This document shows, piece by piece, positions 16,524-29,799 of a stretch of DNA of 64,000 bases (positions are counted from its first letter, which is position 1; every line of letters begins with the position of its first letter). Under the pieces are notes generated by a model. That model saw nothing but the letters and a program-made list of their open reading frames with translations, made no database searches and was not told the origin of the DNA. The position numbers and the translations under genes were made by a program. The stretch comes from Aliihoeflea aestuarii. GTDB lineage: Bacteria; Pseudomonadota; Alphaproteobacteria; Rhizobiales; Rhizobiaceae. The stretch is taken from positions 372,001 through 436,000 of the forward strand of contig NZ_JAAAMK010000003.1 in NCBI RefSeq assembly GCF_024105665.1, given 5' to 3'.

Positions 16524-17332
16524 GCGCCGCCGTCTCGATCTCCGGGCGGCAGTGGAAGCGCCCGCCGCTCTTCATCCATTCGCGTTTCTGGCGCATCGCC
16601 ATCTATGGCGGCGCGCTCGCCTATCTCGTCCTCGCCATCGGCACGCTGGACATCAACTGGACACGCGTCGCCGAAGGTCTCGAACGCTCCGGGCGCGTTC
16701 TCTCAGGTTTCTTCCAGCCGGATTTCACGTCCCGGTCCCGCGATATCTGGCAGGGGCTGGTCGAGAGCCTGACGATGACACTGACGGCCACCGTCGTCGG
16801 CGTCCTCATCTCCATTCCGATCGGCATCGGTGCCGCGCGCAACGTCGCGCCGCCCATCGTCTATTATGTCTGCCGCTCGATCATCGCGGTCTCGCGCGCC
16901 TTTCAGGAAATCGTTGTCGCCATCCTGTTCGTGGCGATGTTCGGCTTCGGGCCTTTCGCCGGGTTCCTCACGCTCGCCTTCGCCACTATCGGGTTCCTGT
17001 CGAAGCTGCTCGCCGAAGACATCGAAGATATCGACGAGGCTCAGGCCGAGGCGATCCGGGCCACCGGCGCAAGCTGGCTGCAGCTCTTGAACTACGGCAT
17101 CCAACCGCAGGTCATGCCCCGTCTGATCGGGCTCTCGGTCTATCGCCTCGACATCAATTTCCGCGAATCCGCCGTCATCGGCATCGTCGGTGCGGGCGGC
17201 ATCGGGGCGACGCTCAACACGGCGATGAGCCGCTACGACTACGACACGGCAGGCGCGATCCTCGTCGTCATCATCGCGCTGGTGATGATCGCCGAATACG
17301 CATCCAGCCATATCCGCAAATGGGTGCAGTGA
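16520..17332 (+). CDS. phnE: Phosphonate ABC transporter, permease PhnE (first copy)
   Basis: Encodes 270 residues with about six hydrophobic segments. The coupling loop [21 protein letters not shown], given here as EAIRATGAS plus the following NYGIQPQ, is the EAA motif that contacts PhnC. ATG at 16520 overlaps the phnC stop and is preferred to longer frames. The protein forms half of the membrane channel; the second half is encoded by the next gene. The start and stop overlaps in phnC-phnE-phnE indicate tight translational coupling. Confidence 0.9.
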   Translation: MSAAVSISGRQWKRPPLFIHSRFWRIAIYGGALAYLVLAIGTLDINWTRVAEGLERSGRVLSGFFQPDFTSRSRDIWQGLVESLTMTLTATVVGVLISIPIGIGAARNVAPPIVYYVCRSIIAVSRAFQEIVVAILFVAMFGFGPFAGFLTLAFATIGFLSKLLAEDIEDIDEAQAEAIRATGASWLQLLNYGIQPQVMPRLIGLSVYRLDINFRESAVIGIVGAGGIGATLNTAMSRYDYDTAGAILVVIIALVMIAEYASSHIRKWVQ

Positions 17333-18147
17333 TGCCGGTCAGTCACGCCAATGGAACCGCGATCTGGCAGCATCGCACCACCTCGAGGCAATGGCTCGGC
17401 TTTGCCGGTTGGCTCGGTCTCGTCGCCCTGTTCGTCTATTGCTGGCAGGTGATGAACCAAGGCACGATCTGGGCCTTCGTCGCCGATGCGCCGCGTCAGG
17501 CGGGCGATCTTCTCACCCGCGCTTTGCCGCCGCGCTGGAGCTATCTCGAACGGCTCTGGCTGCCGCTGTGGGACACGATCAACATGGCGACGCTCGGGAC
17601 GCTGCTCGGCATCGTCGTCGCCATTCCCGTCGCTTTTCTTGCCGCGCGGAACACGACGCCGAGCACGGCATTCGTTCGTCCGATGGCACTTTTGATCATC
17701 GTCGCCTCGCGTTCGATCAATTCGCTGATCTGGGCGCTGATCCTCGTCACCATCCTCGGGCCGGGCCTGCTCGCCGGCATCCTCGCCATCGCGCTGCGCT
17801 CGATCGGCTTCATCGGCAAGCTTCTCTACGAGGCTATCGAGGAGATCGACGAGACCCAGGTCGAAGCAGTGCGCGCTACGGGAGCAGGCGCGGTGCAGGT
17901 AATGGATTACGGCATCGTCCCGCAGATCCTCCCGGCCTTCCTCGGCATGTCAGTGTTCCGCTGGGACATCAATATCCGCGAATCCACCATCCTCGGGCTT
18001 GTCGGGGCGGGCGGCATCGGGCTGCAACTCCAAAGCTCGCTCAATGTGCTCGCCTGGAGCCAGGTGTCGGTGATCTTCGCGCTGGTCCTTTGCACCGTGG
18101 TCATCTCGGAATGGGTGTCGGCCAAGGTCCGCCACGCGATCATCTGA
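17332..18147 (+). CDS. phnE: Phosphonate ABC transporter, permease PhnE (second copy)
   Basis: Encodes 271 residues, homologous to the preceding gene and sharing its features: IPVAFLAARNTTP, EAVRATGAGAVQVMDYG as EAA loop and NIRESTILGLVGAGGIG near the end. Its ATG shares one base with the stop of the first phnE (TGATG). Paired PhnE permeases are normal in alphaproteobacterial phosphonate importers. No phn genes for C-P lyase or other phosphonate catabolism follow; the next gene is an unrelated lipoprotein 161 bp on. Confidence 0.9.
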   Translation: MPVSHANGTAIWQHRTTSRQWLGFAGWLGLVALFVYCWQVMNQGTIWAFVADAPRQAGDLLTRALPPRWSYLERLWLPLWDTINMATLGTLLGIVVAIPVAFLAARNTTPSTAFVRPMALLIIVASRSINSLIWALILVTILGPGLLAGILAIALRSIGFIGKLLYEAIEEIDETQVEAVRATGAGAVQVMDYGIVPQILPAFLGMSVFRWDINIRESTILGLVGAGGIGLQLQSSLNVLAWSQVSVIFALVLCTVVISEWVSAKVRHAII

Positions 18148-18308
18148 GGATTGCCCGCGTATTCCTGTTGAAATTGTGCAACAGCACACCGTAAATTAAC
18201 TGTGTTCTGTTGGATATGTCCCGATCATCGCCATTATTGGTGCTGCATAGGGACACGGGAATAGGAACCTGAGGAGTGACGCGGCGTTGCTTCGATGGAG
18301 GTGGATCA

Positions 18309-18869
18309 ATGAACCTGACTAAAAGCACGCTCATCATCGCGGTTTCCGCGCTTGGCCTGGCCGGCTGCACCAGCGACCGTTTCTCCGGCGGCGCGAATAC
18401 GCAGCCTGTGATCGCCTCGCCCGCGCCGATCATGGCCGCGCCGGCCGGACAGGTTTCGTCCAGCCAGTTGCCGCCCCCCACCCAGCCGGGCGCCGCTCCC
18501 ATGGTGCAGGGCGCCCAGGACGCTTTCCCGCAGGCGCCGGGACAGGAAGGCGGCACGCAGATGGCCTCGCTTCCGCCGGCCGGTGGTGGTGCGCCGGTTT
18601 CGGCCGGCGGCGTCGCAGGCGTCTGGAATGCGTCCGTCTCGGGCCAGTCCTGCCGCATCGCGACCCCCCAAACCCGCTTTGGGGAAGGCTTCCGCGCCGG
18701 TCCGCTGCGCTGCCCCGCGCCGCTCGACGGCGTGCGTTCGTGGAACGTGTCCGGCTCGACGCTGACGCTCTACGACGCAAATGGCGGCGCACTGGCCAAT
18801 CTTTCGGGCAGCGGCAGCACGTTCAACGGCCAGACCTCGTCGGGCCAGCCCGTATCGCTGACCCGATAG
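18309..18869 (+). CDS. omp19: Omp19-like outer membrane lipoprotein (AprI/Inh protease-inhibitor domain)
   Basis: Encodes 186 residues. The lipobox LGLAGC near residue 21 marks a lipoprotein. A Pro/Ala/Gln-rich linker with GTQMASLPPA precedes a C-terminal domain with AGVWNASVSGQSC, IATPQTRFGEG, RAGPLRCP and LTLYDANGG, which corresponds closely to Brucella Omp19. The domain belongs to the AprI/Inh family of small beta-barrel protease inhibitors; in Brucella Omp19 inhibits host proteases. A clear GGAGGTGG ribosome-binding site precedes ATG 18309; the earlier in-frame GTG at 18276 is less likely. The role here is inferred only from homology. Confidence 0.88.
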   Translation: MNLTKSTLIIAVSALGLAGCTSDRFSGGANTQPVIASPAPIMAAPAGQVSSSQLPPPTQPGAAPMVQGAQDAFPQAPGQEGGTQMASLPPAGGGAPVSAGGVAGVWNASVSGQSCRIATPQTRFGEGFRAGPLRCPAPLDGVRSWNVSGSTLTLYDANGGALANLSGSGSTFNGQTSSGQPVSLTR

Positions 18870-18893
18870 TTGCAAAGAGCGGAGCAGGCTTTC

Positions 18894-20048
18894 ATGCCGC
18901 ATGATGGCCTGCCGGTCTTTCGCTCGGTCCGCGATGCCTATCTCGACCGCGTCGCCGATGGCGATTTGACGCGTGACGAGCGCCAGATCGAACTCGCCGG
19001 CCTGTTCGACCGACTGATCGGCGAGCTCAAGACCAAGCGCGTCGCGCGCAAGTCGAGCGCGCTCGGCTGGCTGTTCGGCAAGAAGCGCGATGCGCACGCG
19101 CCCGTGCGCGGGCTCTATCTTCACGGCGGTGTCGGTCGCGGCAAGACCATGCTGATGGATTTGTTCTTCGAGCTGGCCCCGGTCAAACGCAAGCGCCGCG
19201 CGCATTTCAACGATTTCATGGCCGACGTGCACGACCGCATCGGGCGCCACCGCGAGGCGCTGAAGCGCGGCGACACGAAAGAAGCCGATCCGATCCCGGT
19301 CGTCGCCGCCGCGCTCGCAGGCGAGGCATGGGTCCTGTGCTTCGACGAATTCACGGTGACCGACATCGCCGACGCGATGATCCTGTCGCGGCTTTTCACG
19401 GCGCTGTTCGAGCGCGGCGTGGTGCTCGTCGCGACCTCCAACGTCGCGCCGGACGATCTTTACCGCGACGGTCTCAATCGCGGCCTGTTCCTGCCATTCG
19501 TTTCGATCCTCAAGGGTCATTGCGAGATAGTCCCGCTCGACGGGCAAATCGACTACCGCATGGAAAAGCTGGGTCGCATGCCCGTCTATATCGCGCCATG
19601 CGACGAGGCCGGCCGGCATCTGATGGACGACGCGTGGTCGACTGCCAGTTCCGGGCACTTGCCGGGCGCGCGCACGATCCTCGTCAAAGGGCGCGAGGTC
19701 GCGGTTCCTCTCGCGGCGGGCCGGGCCGCGCGGTTCGACTTTGCCGATCTGTGCGCCAAGCCACTCGGCGCACGCGACTATCTCGCCATCGCGGCCGAGT
19801 TCGACACGATCCTCATCGACTGCGTGCCGAAAATGGGGCTCGACCGGCGCAACGAGGCGAAGCGCTTCATCCTCCTGGTCGATACGCTCTACGACCGGCG
19901 CGTGCGCCTGATCATGAGCGCCGAAGCATTGCCCGATCAGCTCTACAGCGCGAAGACGGGCACGGAAAAGTTCGAGTTCGACCGCACCGTGTCGCGGCTG
20001 ATCGAGATGCAGAGCGCCGACTGGGCCACCGTCGAACGCGCCGCCTAG
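18894..20048 (+). CDS. zapE: Cell division ATPase ZapE (AFG1/LACE1 family)
   Basis: Encodes 384 residues from ATG 18894; an in-frame TTG at 18870 is the alternative. It is a AAA-type ATPase with Walker A GGVGRGKTMLMD, HFNDFM, Walker B WVLCFDEF and sensor region VATSNVAPDDLYRDGL, all diagnostic of the AFG1/ZapE family. ZapE is linked to FtsZ-ring constriction in E. coli and its mitochondrial homologue to protein quality control. The gene is 24 bp after the Omp19-like gene and is followed by a stem-loop and the mdh promoter region. Confidence 0.93.
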   Translation: MPHDGLPVFRSVRDAYLDRVADGDLTRDERQIELAGLFDRLIGELKTKRVARKSSALGWLFGKKRDAHAPVRGLYLHGGVGRGKTMLMDLFFELAPVKRKRRAHFNDFMADVHDRIGRHREALKRGDTKEADPIPVVAAALAGEAWVLCFDEFTVTDIADAMILSRLFTALFERGVVLVATSNVAPDDLYRDGLNRGLFLPFVSILKGHCEIVPLDGQIDYRMEKLGRMPVYIAPCDEAGRHLMDDAWSTASSGHLPGARTILVKGREVAVPLAAGRAARFDFADLCAKPLGARDYLAIAAEFDTILIDCVPKMGLDRRNEAKRFILLVDTLYDRRVRLIMSAEALPDQLYSAKTGTEKFEFDRTVSRLIEMQSADWATVERAA

Positions 20049-20108
20049 ATCCAAAACCATACTATCGACAGTGATTTATTTGACGTTTACGTAAATCCGC
20101 AATGATCT

Positions 20109-21234
<1,126 letters not shown>

Positions 21235-21250
21235 TCAAGGATTTCCCGAC

Positions 21251-22444
21251 ATGAACATTCATGAGTATCAGGCCAAGCAGGTCCTGAAATCCTACGGTGC
21301 GCCGGTCGCCGAAGGCGTCGCGATCCTCAAGGTCGAGGAAGCCGAGGCGGCCGCCAAGCAGCTTCCCGGCCCGCTCTATGTGGTGAAGAGCCAGATCCAT
21401 GCCGGTGGACGCGGCAAGGGCAAGTTCAAGGAACTGTCGCCCGAGGCCAAGGGCGGCGTGCGGCTGGCCAAGTCGATCGAGGAAGTCGTCTCGCATTCCA
21501 AGGACATGCTCGGCAACACGCTCGTCACGGCGCAGACCGGAGACGCCGGCAAGCAGGTCAACCGCCTCTATATCGAGGACGGCGCGGATATCGACCGCGA
21601 GCTTTACCTCTCCATCCTCGTCGACCGCGCGGTCGGCCGCGTCGCCTTCGTCGTTTCGACGGAAGGTGGCATGGACATCGAGGCCGTCGCCCACGACACG
21701 CCGGAAAAGATCGTCACCGTCGCGATCGACCCGGAAGCGGGCGTGACGACCGCTGACGTGTCGAAGATCAACGCGGCGCTGAAGCTCGACGGCGAAGCGG
21801 CGAAGGACGGCGAAAAGCTGTTCCCGATCCTCTACAAGGCCTTCACCGAGAAAGACATGGCGCTGCTTGAGGTCAACCCGCTGATCGTCATGGAAAACGG
21901 CCGCCTGCGCGTTCTCGACGCCAAGGTGTCGTTCGACGGCAACGCGCTGTTCCGCCACGACGACATCAAGGAACTGCGCGACGAAACCGAGGAAGACGCC
22001 AAGGAGATCGAGGCCTCCAAGTGGGACCTCGCCTATGTGGCGCTCGACGGCAATATCGGCTGCATGGTCAACGGCGCGGGCCTTGCCATGGCGACGATGG
22101 ACATCATCAAGCTCTACGGCAAGGAGCCGGCGAATTTCTGCGATGTCGGCGGCGGCGCGGGCAAGGACAAGGTTGCTGCGGCCTTCAAGATCATCACCGC
22201 CGACCCGAAGGTCGAGGGCATCCTCGTCAACATCTTCGGCGGCATCATGAAGTGTGACGTCATCGCCGAAGGCGTCGTTGCCGCCGTTCAGGAAGTCGGG
22301 CTGAAGGTGCCGCTGGTCGTGCGCCTCGAAGGCACCAATGTCGAGCTCGGCAAGAAAATCCTCAATGAATCCGGCCTTGCCATCACGGCTGCCGATGATC
22401 TCGACGATGCGGCGAAGAAGATCGTCGCCGCCGTTAACGGCTAA
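21251..22444 (+). CDS. sucC: Succinyl-CoA synthetase (ADP-forming), beta subunit
   Basis: Encodes 397 residues, standard for SucC. It starts [12 protein letters not shown], has the ATP-grasp nucleotide loop [10 protein letters not shown], the acidic metal site in LLEVNPLIV, and the CoA-side segment [15 protein letters not shown]. Together with SucD it makes succinate, CoA and ATP from succinyl-CoA. The gene follows mdh by 16 bp and precedes sucD by 19 bp, so the three are co-transcribed. Confidence 0.98.
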   Translation: MNIHEYQAKQVLKSYGAPVAEGVAILKVEEAEAAAKQLPGPLYVVKSQIHAGGRGKGKFKELSPEAKGGVRLAKSIEEVVSHSKDMLGNTLVTAQTGDAGKQVNRLYIEDGADIDRELYLSILVDRAVGRVAFVVSTEGGMDIEAVAHDTPEKIVTVAIDPEAGVTTADVSKINAALKLDGEAAKDGEKLFPILYKAFTEKDMALLEVNPLIVMENGRLRVLDAKVSFDGNALFRHDDIKELRDETEEDAKEIEASKWDLAYVALDGNIGCMVNGAGLAMATMDIIKLYGKEPANFCDVGGGAGKDKVAAAFKIITADPKVEGILVNIFGGIMKCDVIAEGVVAAVQEVGLKVPLVVRLEGTNVELGKKILNESGLAITAADDLDDAAKKIVAAVNG

Positions 22445-22463
22445 CGGATAGGACCTTACATTC

Positions 22464-23366
22464 ATGTCGATTCTCATCAACAAAGACACCAAGGTTCTCG
22501 TCCAGGGCCTCACCGGCAAGACCGGCACGTTCCACACCGAGCAGGCGCTCGCCTATCACGGCACGCAGATGGTCGGCGGCATCCACCCGAAGAAGGGCGG
22601 CGAGAACTGGAGCGGCGCCAAGGGCGAGACGCTTCCGATCTTCTCGTCGGTCGCCGAGGGCAAGGAACGCACCGGCGCGACCGCATCGGTGGTCTATGTT
22701 CCGCCGGCAGGTGCGGCGGCGGCCATCATCGAGGCCATCGAGGCCGAGATGGAGCTGATCGTGTGCATCACCGAAGGGATTCCGGTCATGGACATGGTCA
22801 AGGTCAAGGCACGCCTCGACCGGTCGAAGTCGCGCCTGATCGGCCCGAACTGCCCCGGCCTCGTCACGCCCGACGAGTGCAAGATCGGCATCATGCCCGG
22901 CTCGATCTTCCGCAAAGGGTCGGTCGGCGTTGTGTCGCGCTCGGGAACGCTTACCTATGAGGCGGTCTTCCAGACCACCAATGAGGGCCTCGGCCAGACG
23001 ACGGCCGTCGGCATCGGCGGCGATCCGGTCAAGGGCACCGAGTTCATCGACATCCTGGAAATGTTCCTGGCCGATGATGAAACCAAGTCGATCATCATGA
23101 TCGGCGAAATCGGTGGCTCGGCGGAAGAAGACGCCGCGCAGTTCCTCAAGGACGAGGCCAAGCGCGGCCGGAAGAAGCCGATGGCCGGTTTCATCGCGGG
23201 CCGTACGGCTCCAGCCGGACGCACGATGGGCCATGCCGGCGCCGTCATTTCGGGCGGCAAGGGCGGCGCGGAAGACAAGATTTCGGCGATGGAAGAAGCG
23301 GGCATCCGCGTCTCGCCCTCGCCGGCACGCCTCGGCCAGACGCTGGTCGAAGCGCTCAAAGGCTGA
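22464..23366 (+). CDS. sucD: Succinyl-CoA synthetase, alpha subunit
   Basis: Encodes 300 residues. The CoA-binding Rossmann domain begins [12 protein letters not shown] and the phosphohistidine active site lies in [17 protein letters not shown], where His is phosphorylated during catalysis. [10 protein letters not shown] and [13 protein letters not shown] are also family marks. It pairs with SucC. A 134-bp gap with an imperfect palindrome separates it from sucA, suggesting that the oxoglutarate dehydrogenase genes may be expressed at a different level. Confidence 0.98.
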   Translation: MSILINKDTKVLVQGLTGKTGTFHTEQALAYHGTQMVGGIHPKKGGENWSGAKGETLPIFSSVAEGKERTGATASVVYVPPAGAAAAIIEAIEAEMELIVCITEGIPVMDMVKVKARLDRSKSRLIGPNCPGLVTPDECKIGIMPGSIFRKGSVGVVSRSGTLTYEAVFQTTNEGLGQTTAVGIGGDPVKGTEFIDILEMFLADDETKSIIMIGEIGGSAEEDAAQFLKDEAKRGRKKPMAGFIAGRTAPAGRTMGHAGAVISGGKGGAEDKISAMEEAGIRVSPSPARLGQTLVEALKG

Positions 23367-23371
23367 AAAAA

Positions 23372-23460
23372 GGGAATAAGGGAGTAAGGCATTAGGTCAT
23401 TAGGGGAAATCCGGCATCTTGTTGCCCTATTCCCCTACTCACTTACTGCCCTACTCCCCT
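23372..23460. repeat. Imperfect inverted repeat between sucD and sucA
   Basis: The stretch around 23381-23407 (GGAGTAAGGCATTAGG, then TCATTAGGGGA) is an imperfect reverse complement of 23431-23459 (TCCCCTACTCACTTACTG, then CCCTACTCCCC). Base composition is less GC-rich than the flanking genes. Internal direct copies of CCTACTC and GGAGTA-like units add further pairing. It probably belongs to the intergenic repeat families of rhizobia. Confidence 0.7.
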
Positions 23461-23500
23461 CAAACCAGGAGACGGAGCGACAGCTCCGAGATTGATTAAG

Positions 23501-26494
<2,994 letters not shown>

Positions 26495-26526
26495 AAATCA
26501 CCAAAGAACAGGCAACGGAAAAGAAG

Positions 26527-27747
26527 ATGGCAACCGAAATCCGCGTCCCCACTCTGGGTGAATCCGTCTCCGAAGCGACCATCGGCAAGTGGTTCAAGAA
26601 GGCCGGTGAGGCGATCGCCGCCGACGAGCCGATCGTTGAACTGGAAACCGACAAGGTCACGATCGAGGTTCCCGCACCCGCCGCCGGCACGCTCGCCGAG
26701 ATCACCGTTCAGGAGGGTGAGACCGTCGAGGTCGGCGCGCTTCTGGGCATGATCGGCGAAGGTTCGGGTGCAGCCCCTGCGCCGGCGAAGCCGGAAGAGA
26801 AGAAGGCGGAAGCCAAGCCTGCGCCCGCCAAGGCGGAAGCTGCTCCGGCGAAGTCCGGCGACATGCCGGCCGCACCGTCCGCCGCCAAGCTGATGGCGGA
26901 AAAGAACGTTTCGGCCGATCAGGTCTCGGGTTCGGGCAAGCGCGGACAGGTGCTCAAGGGCGACGTGCTGGACGCGATTGCGAAAGGCCCGGCTGCCAAG
27001 GCCGAGGCACCGCAGGCCGCGCGTGCGCCGTCCTCCGGTGACGATGCGTCCCGCGAGGAGCGCGTGAAGATGACGCGCCTGCGCCAGACCATCGCGCGCC
27101 GCCTCAAGGACGCGCAGGACTCGGCCGCCATGCTCACCACCTTCAACGAGGTGGACATGAAGCCGGTGATGGATCTGCGTTCGAAGTACAAGGACCTGTT
27201 CGAGAAGAAGCACGGCGTGAAGCTCGGCTTCATGGGCTTCTTAACCAAGGCGGTCACGCATGCGCTCGCCGAGATCCCCGCCGTCAATGCCGAGATCGAC
27301 GGCACCGACATCATCTACAAGAACTTCGCCCATATCGGCGTCGCCGTCGGCACCGAAAAGGGCCTCGTCGTGCCGGTCGTGCGCGATGCGGACCAAATGT
27401 CGATCGCGCAGATCGAGAAGGAAATCGGCCGCCTTGGCTTAGCTGCGCGCGACGGCAAGCTCGGCATGGCCGACATGCAGGGTGGCACTTTCACCATCTC
27501 GAATGGCGGCGTCTACGGCTCGCTCATGTCGACGCCGATCCTCAACGCGCCGCAGTCTGGCATTCTCGGCATGCATAAGATCCAGGAGCGGCCGGTTGTC
27601 GTCGGCGGACAGATCGTCATCCGCCCGATGATGTATCTGGCGCTGTCCTACGATCACCGCATCGTCGACGGCAAGGAAGCCGTGACGTTTCTCGTGCGTG
27701 TCAAGGAAACGCTGGAAGACCCCGAGCGTCTCGTTCTCGATCTGTGA
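26527..27747 (+). CDS. sucB: 2-oxoglutarate dehydrogenase E2, dihydrolipoyl succinyltransferase
   Basis: Encodes 406 residues in the usual order: one lipoyl domain ([11 protein letters not shown], lipoylated Lys near residue 43), an Ala/Pro/Lys-rich linker, the E1/E3-binding domain ([11 protein letters not shown], then [13 protein letters not shown]), a second linker and the catalytic domain ending in [12 protein letters not shown] with the active His and Asp. It transfers succinyl from E1 to CoA and forms the 24-mer core of the complex. It is followed after 60 bp by a MAPEG gene and then lpd. Confidence 0.98.
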   Translation: MATEIRVPTLGESVSEATIGKWFKKAGEAIAADEPIVELETDKVTIEVPAPAAGTLAEITVQEGETVEVGALLGMIGEGSGAAPAPAKPEEKKAEAKPAPAKAEAAPAKSGDMPAAPSAAKLMAEKNVSADQVSGSGKRGQVLKGDVLDAIAKGPAAKAEAPQAARAPSSGDDASREERVKMTRLRQTIARRLKDAQDSAAMLTTFNEVDMKPVMDLRSKYKDLFEKKHGVKLGFMGFLTKAVTHALAEIPAVNAEIDGTDIIYKNFAHIGVAVGTEKGLVVPVVRDADQMSIAQIEKEIGRLGLAARDGKLGMADMQGGTFTISNGGVYGSLMSTPILNAPQSGILGMHKIQERPVVVGGQIVIRPMMYLALSYDHRIVDGKEAVTFLVRVKETLEDPERLVLDL

Positions 27748-27807
27748 TCGACGCCCAATGGCGCTGGCGGGCGATATGCCCGCCGCCGCAAACCATGAGG
27801 ATCGAAG

Positions 27808-28212
27808 ATGGACGGCGCGCTTCCGCTTGAACTCGTCATTCTGGGCCTCTCGGTCGTCCTTCTGATCGTCCATACGAGCCTTCAGGGACATTTCGCCACG
27901 CGCGAGCGCGGGATGGACTGGAATGCCGGCCCGCGTGACGGCGTCCCCGCGCCGCTCGGCGACAAGGCAGGCCGTGCCCAGCGCGCTCTCGACAATTTCA
28001 AGGAAACCTGGCCGGCCTTCATCGCGCTTGCGCTCGGCCTTGCGGTAACCGGTTCCACGGGTGGCATCGGCGCGATCGGCGCCGTGATTTGGTTTCTCGC
28101 CCGCATCGTCTATCTTCCGCTTTACCTTGCCGGCGTGCCGCGCTGGCGCAGCATGGTCTGGCTCGTCTCGATGCTCGGCCTTCTCCTGATGCTGATCCGC
28201 TTTTTCTTCTAA
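27808..28212 (+). CDS. MAPEG family membrane protein
   Basis: Encodes 134 residues with four hydrophobic segments. The polar loop [13 protein letters not shown], later [15 protein letters not shown], and the following [15 protein letters not shown] match the MAPEG family (membrane-associated proteins in eicosanoid and glutathione metabolism). Bacterial members are mostly of unknown activity; some bind glutathione. It sits between sucB and lpd with short gaps (60 and 23 bp) and is probably co-transcribed with them. No functional link to the dehydrogenase complex can be shown. Confidence 0.85.
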   Translation: MDGALPLELVILGLSVVLLIVHTSLQGHFATRERGMDWNAGPRDGVPAPLGDKAGRAQRALDNFKETWPAFIALALGLAVTGSTGGIGAIGAVIWFLARIVYLPLYLAGVPRWRSMVWLVSMLGLLLMLIRFFF

Positions 28213-28235
28213 TCGCAAAAAGGCTTTTGAGACCC

Positions 28236-29660
28236 ATGTCCGATACGAACCCGACCCCTTACGATCTCGTCGTCATCGGAGCCGGCCCGGGCGGCTATGT
28301 CTGTGCCATCAAGGCCGCGCAGCTCGGCCTCAAGGTCGGGCTGGTCGAAAAGCGCGCGACGCCGGGTGGTACCTGCATCAATATCGGCTGCATCCCGTCC
28401 AAGGCGCTGCTCCACGCTTCGGAGAAGTTCGCGGAAATCGACCACCAGTTCGCCGATCTCGGCATCGAGGTCGGCGCGCCGAAGCTGAATCTGGAAAAGA
28501 TGCTCGGCCACAAGACCGCGACGGTCGACGCCAACGTCAAGGGCCTCGAATTCCTGATCAAGAAGAACAAGATCGACTGGCTGCACGGTACCGGCAAGGT
28601 CGCGGGCACGGGCACGGTCGTCGTCACCGCCGAGGGCGACGAGGAAAAGACGGTTCAGACGAAGAACATCGTCATCGCGTCCGGCTCGGACGTCGCCGGC
28701 ATTCCCGGCGTCGACGTGAAGTTCGACGAGAAGGTCATCGTCTCATCCACCGGCGCGCTTGAATTGTCCAAAGTGCCGGAGCGCATGATCGTCGTCGGCG
28801 GCGGCGTCATCGGTCTCGAACTCGGCTCGGTCTGGGCACGTCTCGGCGCGAAGGTCACTGTGGTCGAATATCTCGACACGATCCTCGGCGGCATGGATGG
28901 CGAGGTCTCCAAGCAGTTCCAGCGCATGCTGGGCAAGCAGGGCATCGAGTTCAAGCTCGGCGCGAAGGTCACCGGCGTCGAAAAGGCGAAGAAGGGCGCG
29001 ACCGTCACCTTCGAGCCGGTGAAGGGCGGTGACGCCGAGACGCTCGAAGCCGATGTCGTCCTCGTCGCCACTGGCCGCAAACCGCATGTGGAAAGCCTCG
29101 GCCTCGACGCCGCAGGCGTTGCGCTCGACGAGCGCGGCCGAATCAAGACGGATGATCACTGGTGCACCTCCGTCGAAGGCATCTACGCCATCGGCGACGT
29201 GATCGCCGGGCCGATGCTCGCCCACAAGGCCGAGGACGAGGGCGTCGCGGTCGCCGAAATCCTCGCCGGGCAGGCAGGCCATGTGAATTACGAAGTCATC
29301 CCGAGCGTCGTCTACACCAGCCCCGAAGTCGCGTCGGTCGGCAAGACCGAGGAGGAACTGAAAAAGGCCGGGATCGCCTATAAGGCCGGCAAGTTCCCGT
29401 TCTCGGCGAACGGCCGCGCGCGTGCCATGCTCGCCACGGACGGGTTCGTGAAGGTGCTGGCGGATGCCACCACCGACCGCGTTCTCGGCGTCCACATTGT
29501 CGGCTTCGGCGCGGGCGAGATGATCCACGAAGCGGCGGTGCTGATGGAATTCGGCGGCTCGTCGGAAGATTTGGCGCGCACCTGCCACGCGCATCCCACC
29601 ATGTCGGAAGCGGTCAAGGAAGCCGCGCTCGGCACCTTCTTCAAGCCGCTGCATATGTAG
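28236..29660 (+). CDS. lpd: Dihydrolipoyl dehydrogenase (E3)
   Basis: Encodes 474 residues. The N-terminal FAD site is [20 protein letters not shown], the redox disulfide is in [16 protein letters not shown], the NAD-binding part has [14 protein letters not shown], and the C-terminal active-site base is in [15 protein letters not shown]. It reoxidises the lipoyl groups of SucB with NAD+. The ATG at 28236 ([11 protein letters not shown]) is used; longer readings run into the MAPEG gene. Its position at the end of the suc cluster makes it the E3 of the oxoglutarate complex, though it may also serve other complexes. Confidence 0.97.
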   Translation: MSDTNPTPYDLVVIGAGPGGYVCAIKAAQLGLKVGLVEKRATPGGTCINIGCIPSKALLHASEKFAEIDHQFADLGIEVGAPKLNLEKMLGHKTATVDANVKGLEFLIKKNKIDWLHGTGKVAGTGTVVVTAEGDEEKTVQTKNIVIASGSDVAGIPGVDVKFDEKVIVSSTGALELSKVPERMIVVGGGVIGLELGSVWARLGAKVTVVEYLDTILGGMDGEVSKQFQRMLGKQGIEFKLGAKVTGVEKAKKGATVTFEPVKGGDAETLEADVVLVATGRKPHVESLGLDAAGVALDERGRIKTDDHWCTSVEGIYAIGDVIAGPMLAHKAEDEGVAVAEILAGQAGHVNYEVIPSVVYTSPEVASVGKTEEELKKAGIAYKAGKFPFSANGRARAMLATDGFVKVLADATTDRVLGVHIVGFGAGEMIHEAAVLMEFGGSSEDLARTCHAHPTMSEAVKEAALGTFFKPLHM

Positions 29661-29675
29661 GTTTCGCGAACTCTA

Positions 29676-29792
29676 CCCCTCATCCGGTCCTTCGGGCCAC
29701 CTTCTCCCCAAAGGGAAGAAGAGCGCCTGCCGTGACGCTGTTTCCCCTCTCCCCATGGGGAGAGGGTGGCTGCGCAGCAGCCGGGTGAGGGG
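29676..29792. repeat. Intergenic palindrome between lpd and the M3 peptidase gene
   Basis: The arm 29676-29709 begins CCCCTCATCCGGTCC and ends CACCTTCTCCCC; the arm 29757-29792 begins GGGGAGAGGGTGG and ends CCGGGTGAGGGG. Outer and inner parts pair well while the tips differ (CTTCGGG against CTGCGCAG). This CCCCTCATCCGG...CTTCTCCCC pattern is one of the commonest intergenic repeats of rhizobial genomes. It lies between convergent genes and can serve as a terminator-like structure for both. Confidence 0.9.
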
Positions 29793-29799
29793 CTTCCCT

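Noticed and set aside
18306-20060. 584-codon frame antisense to the Omp19-like gene and zapE
   Set aside because: Both plus-strand genes are unmistakable and the antisense product has no recognisable features.
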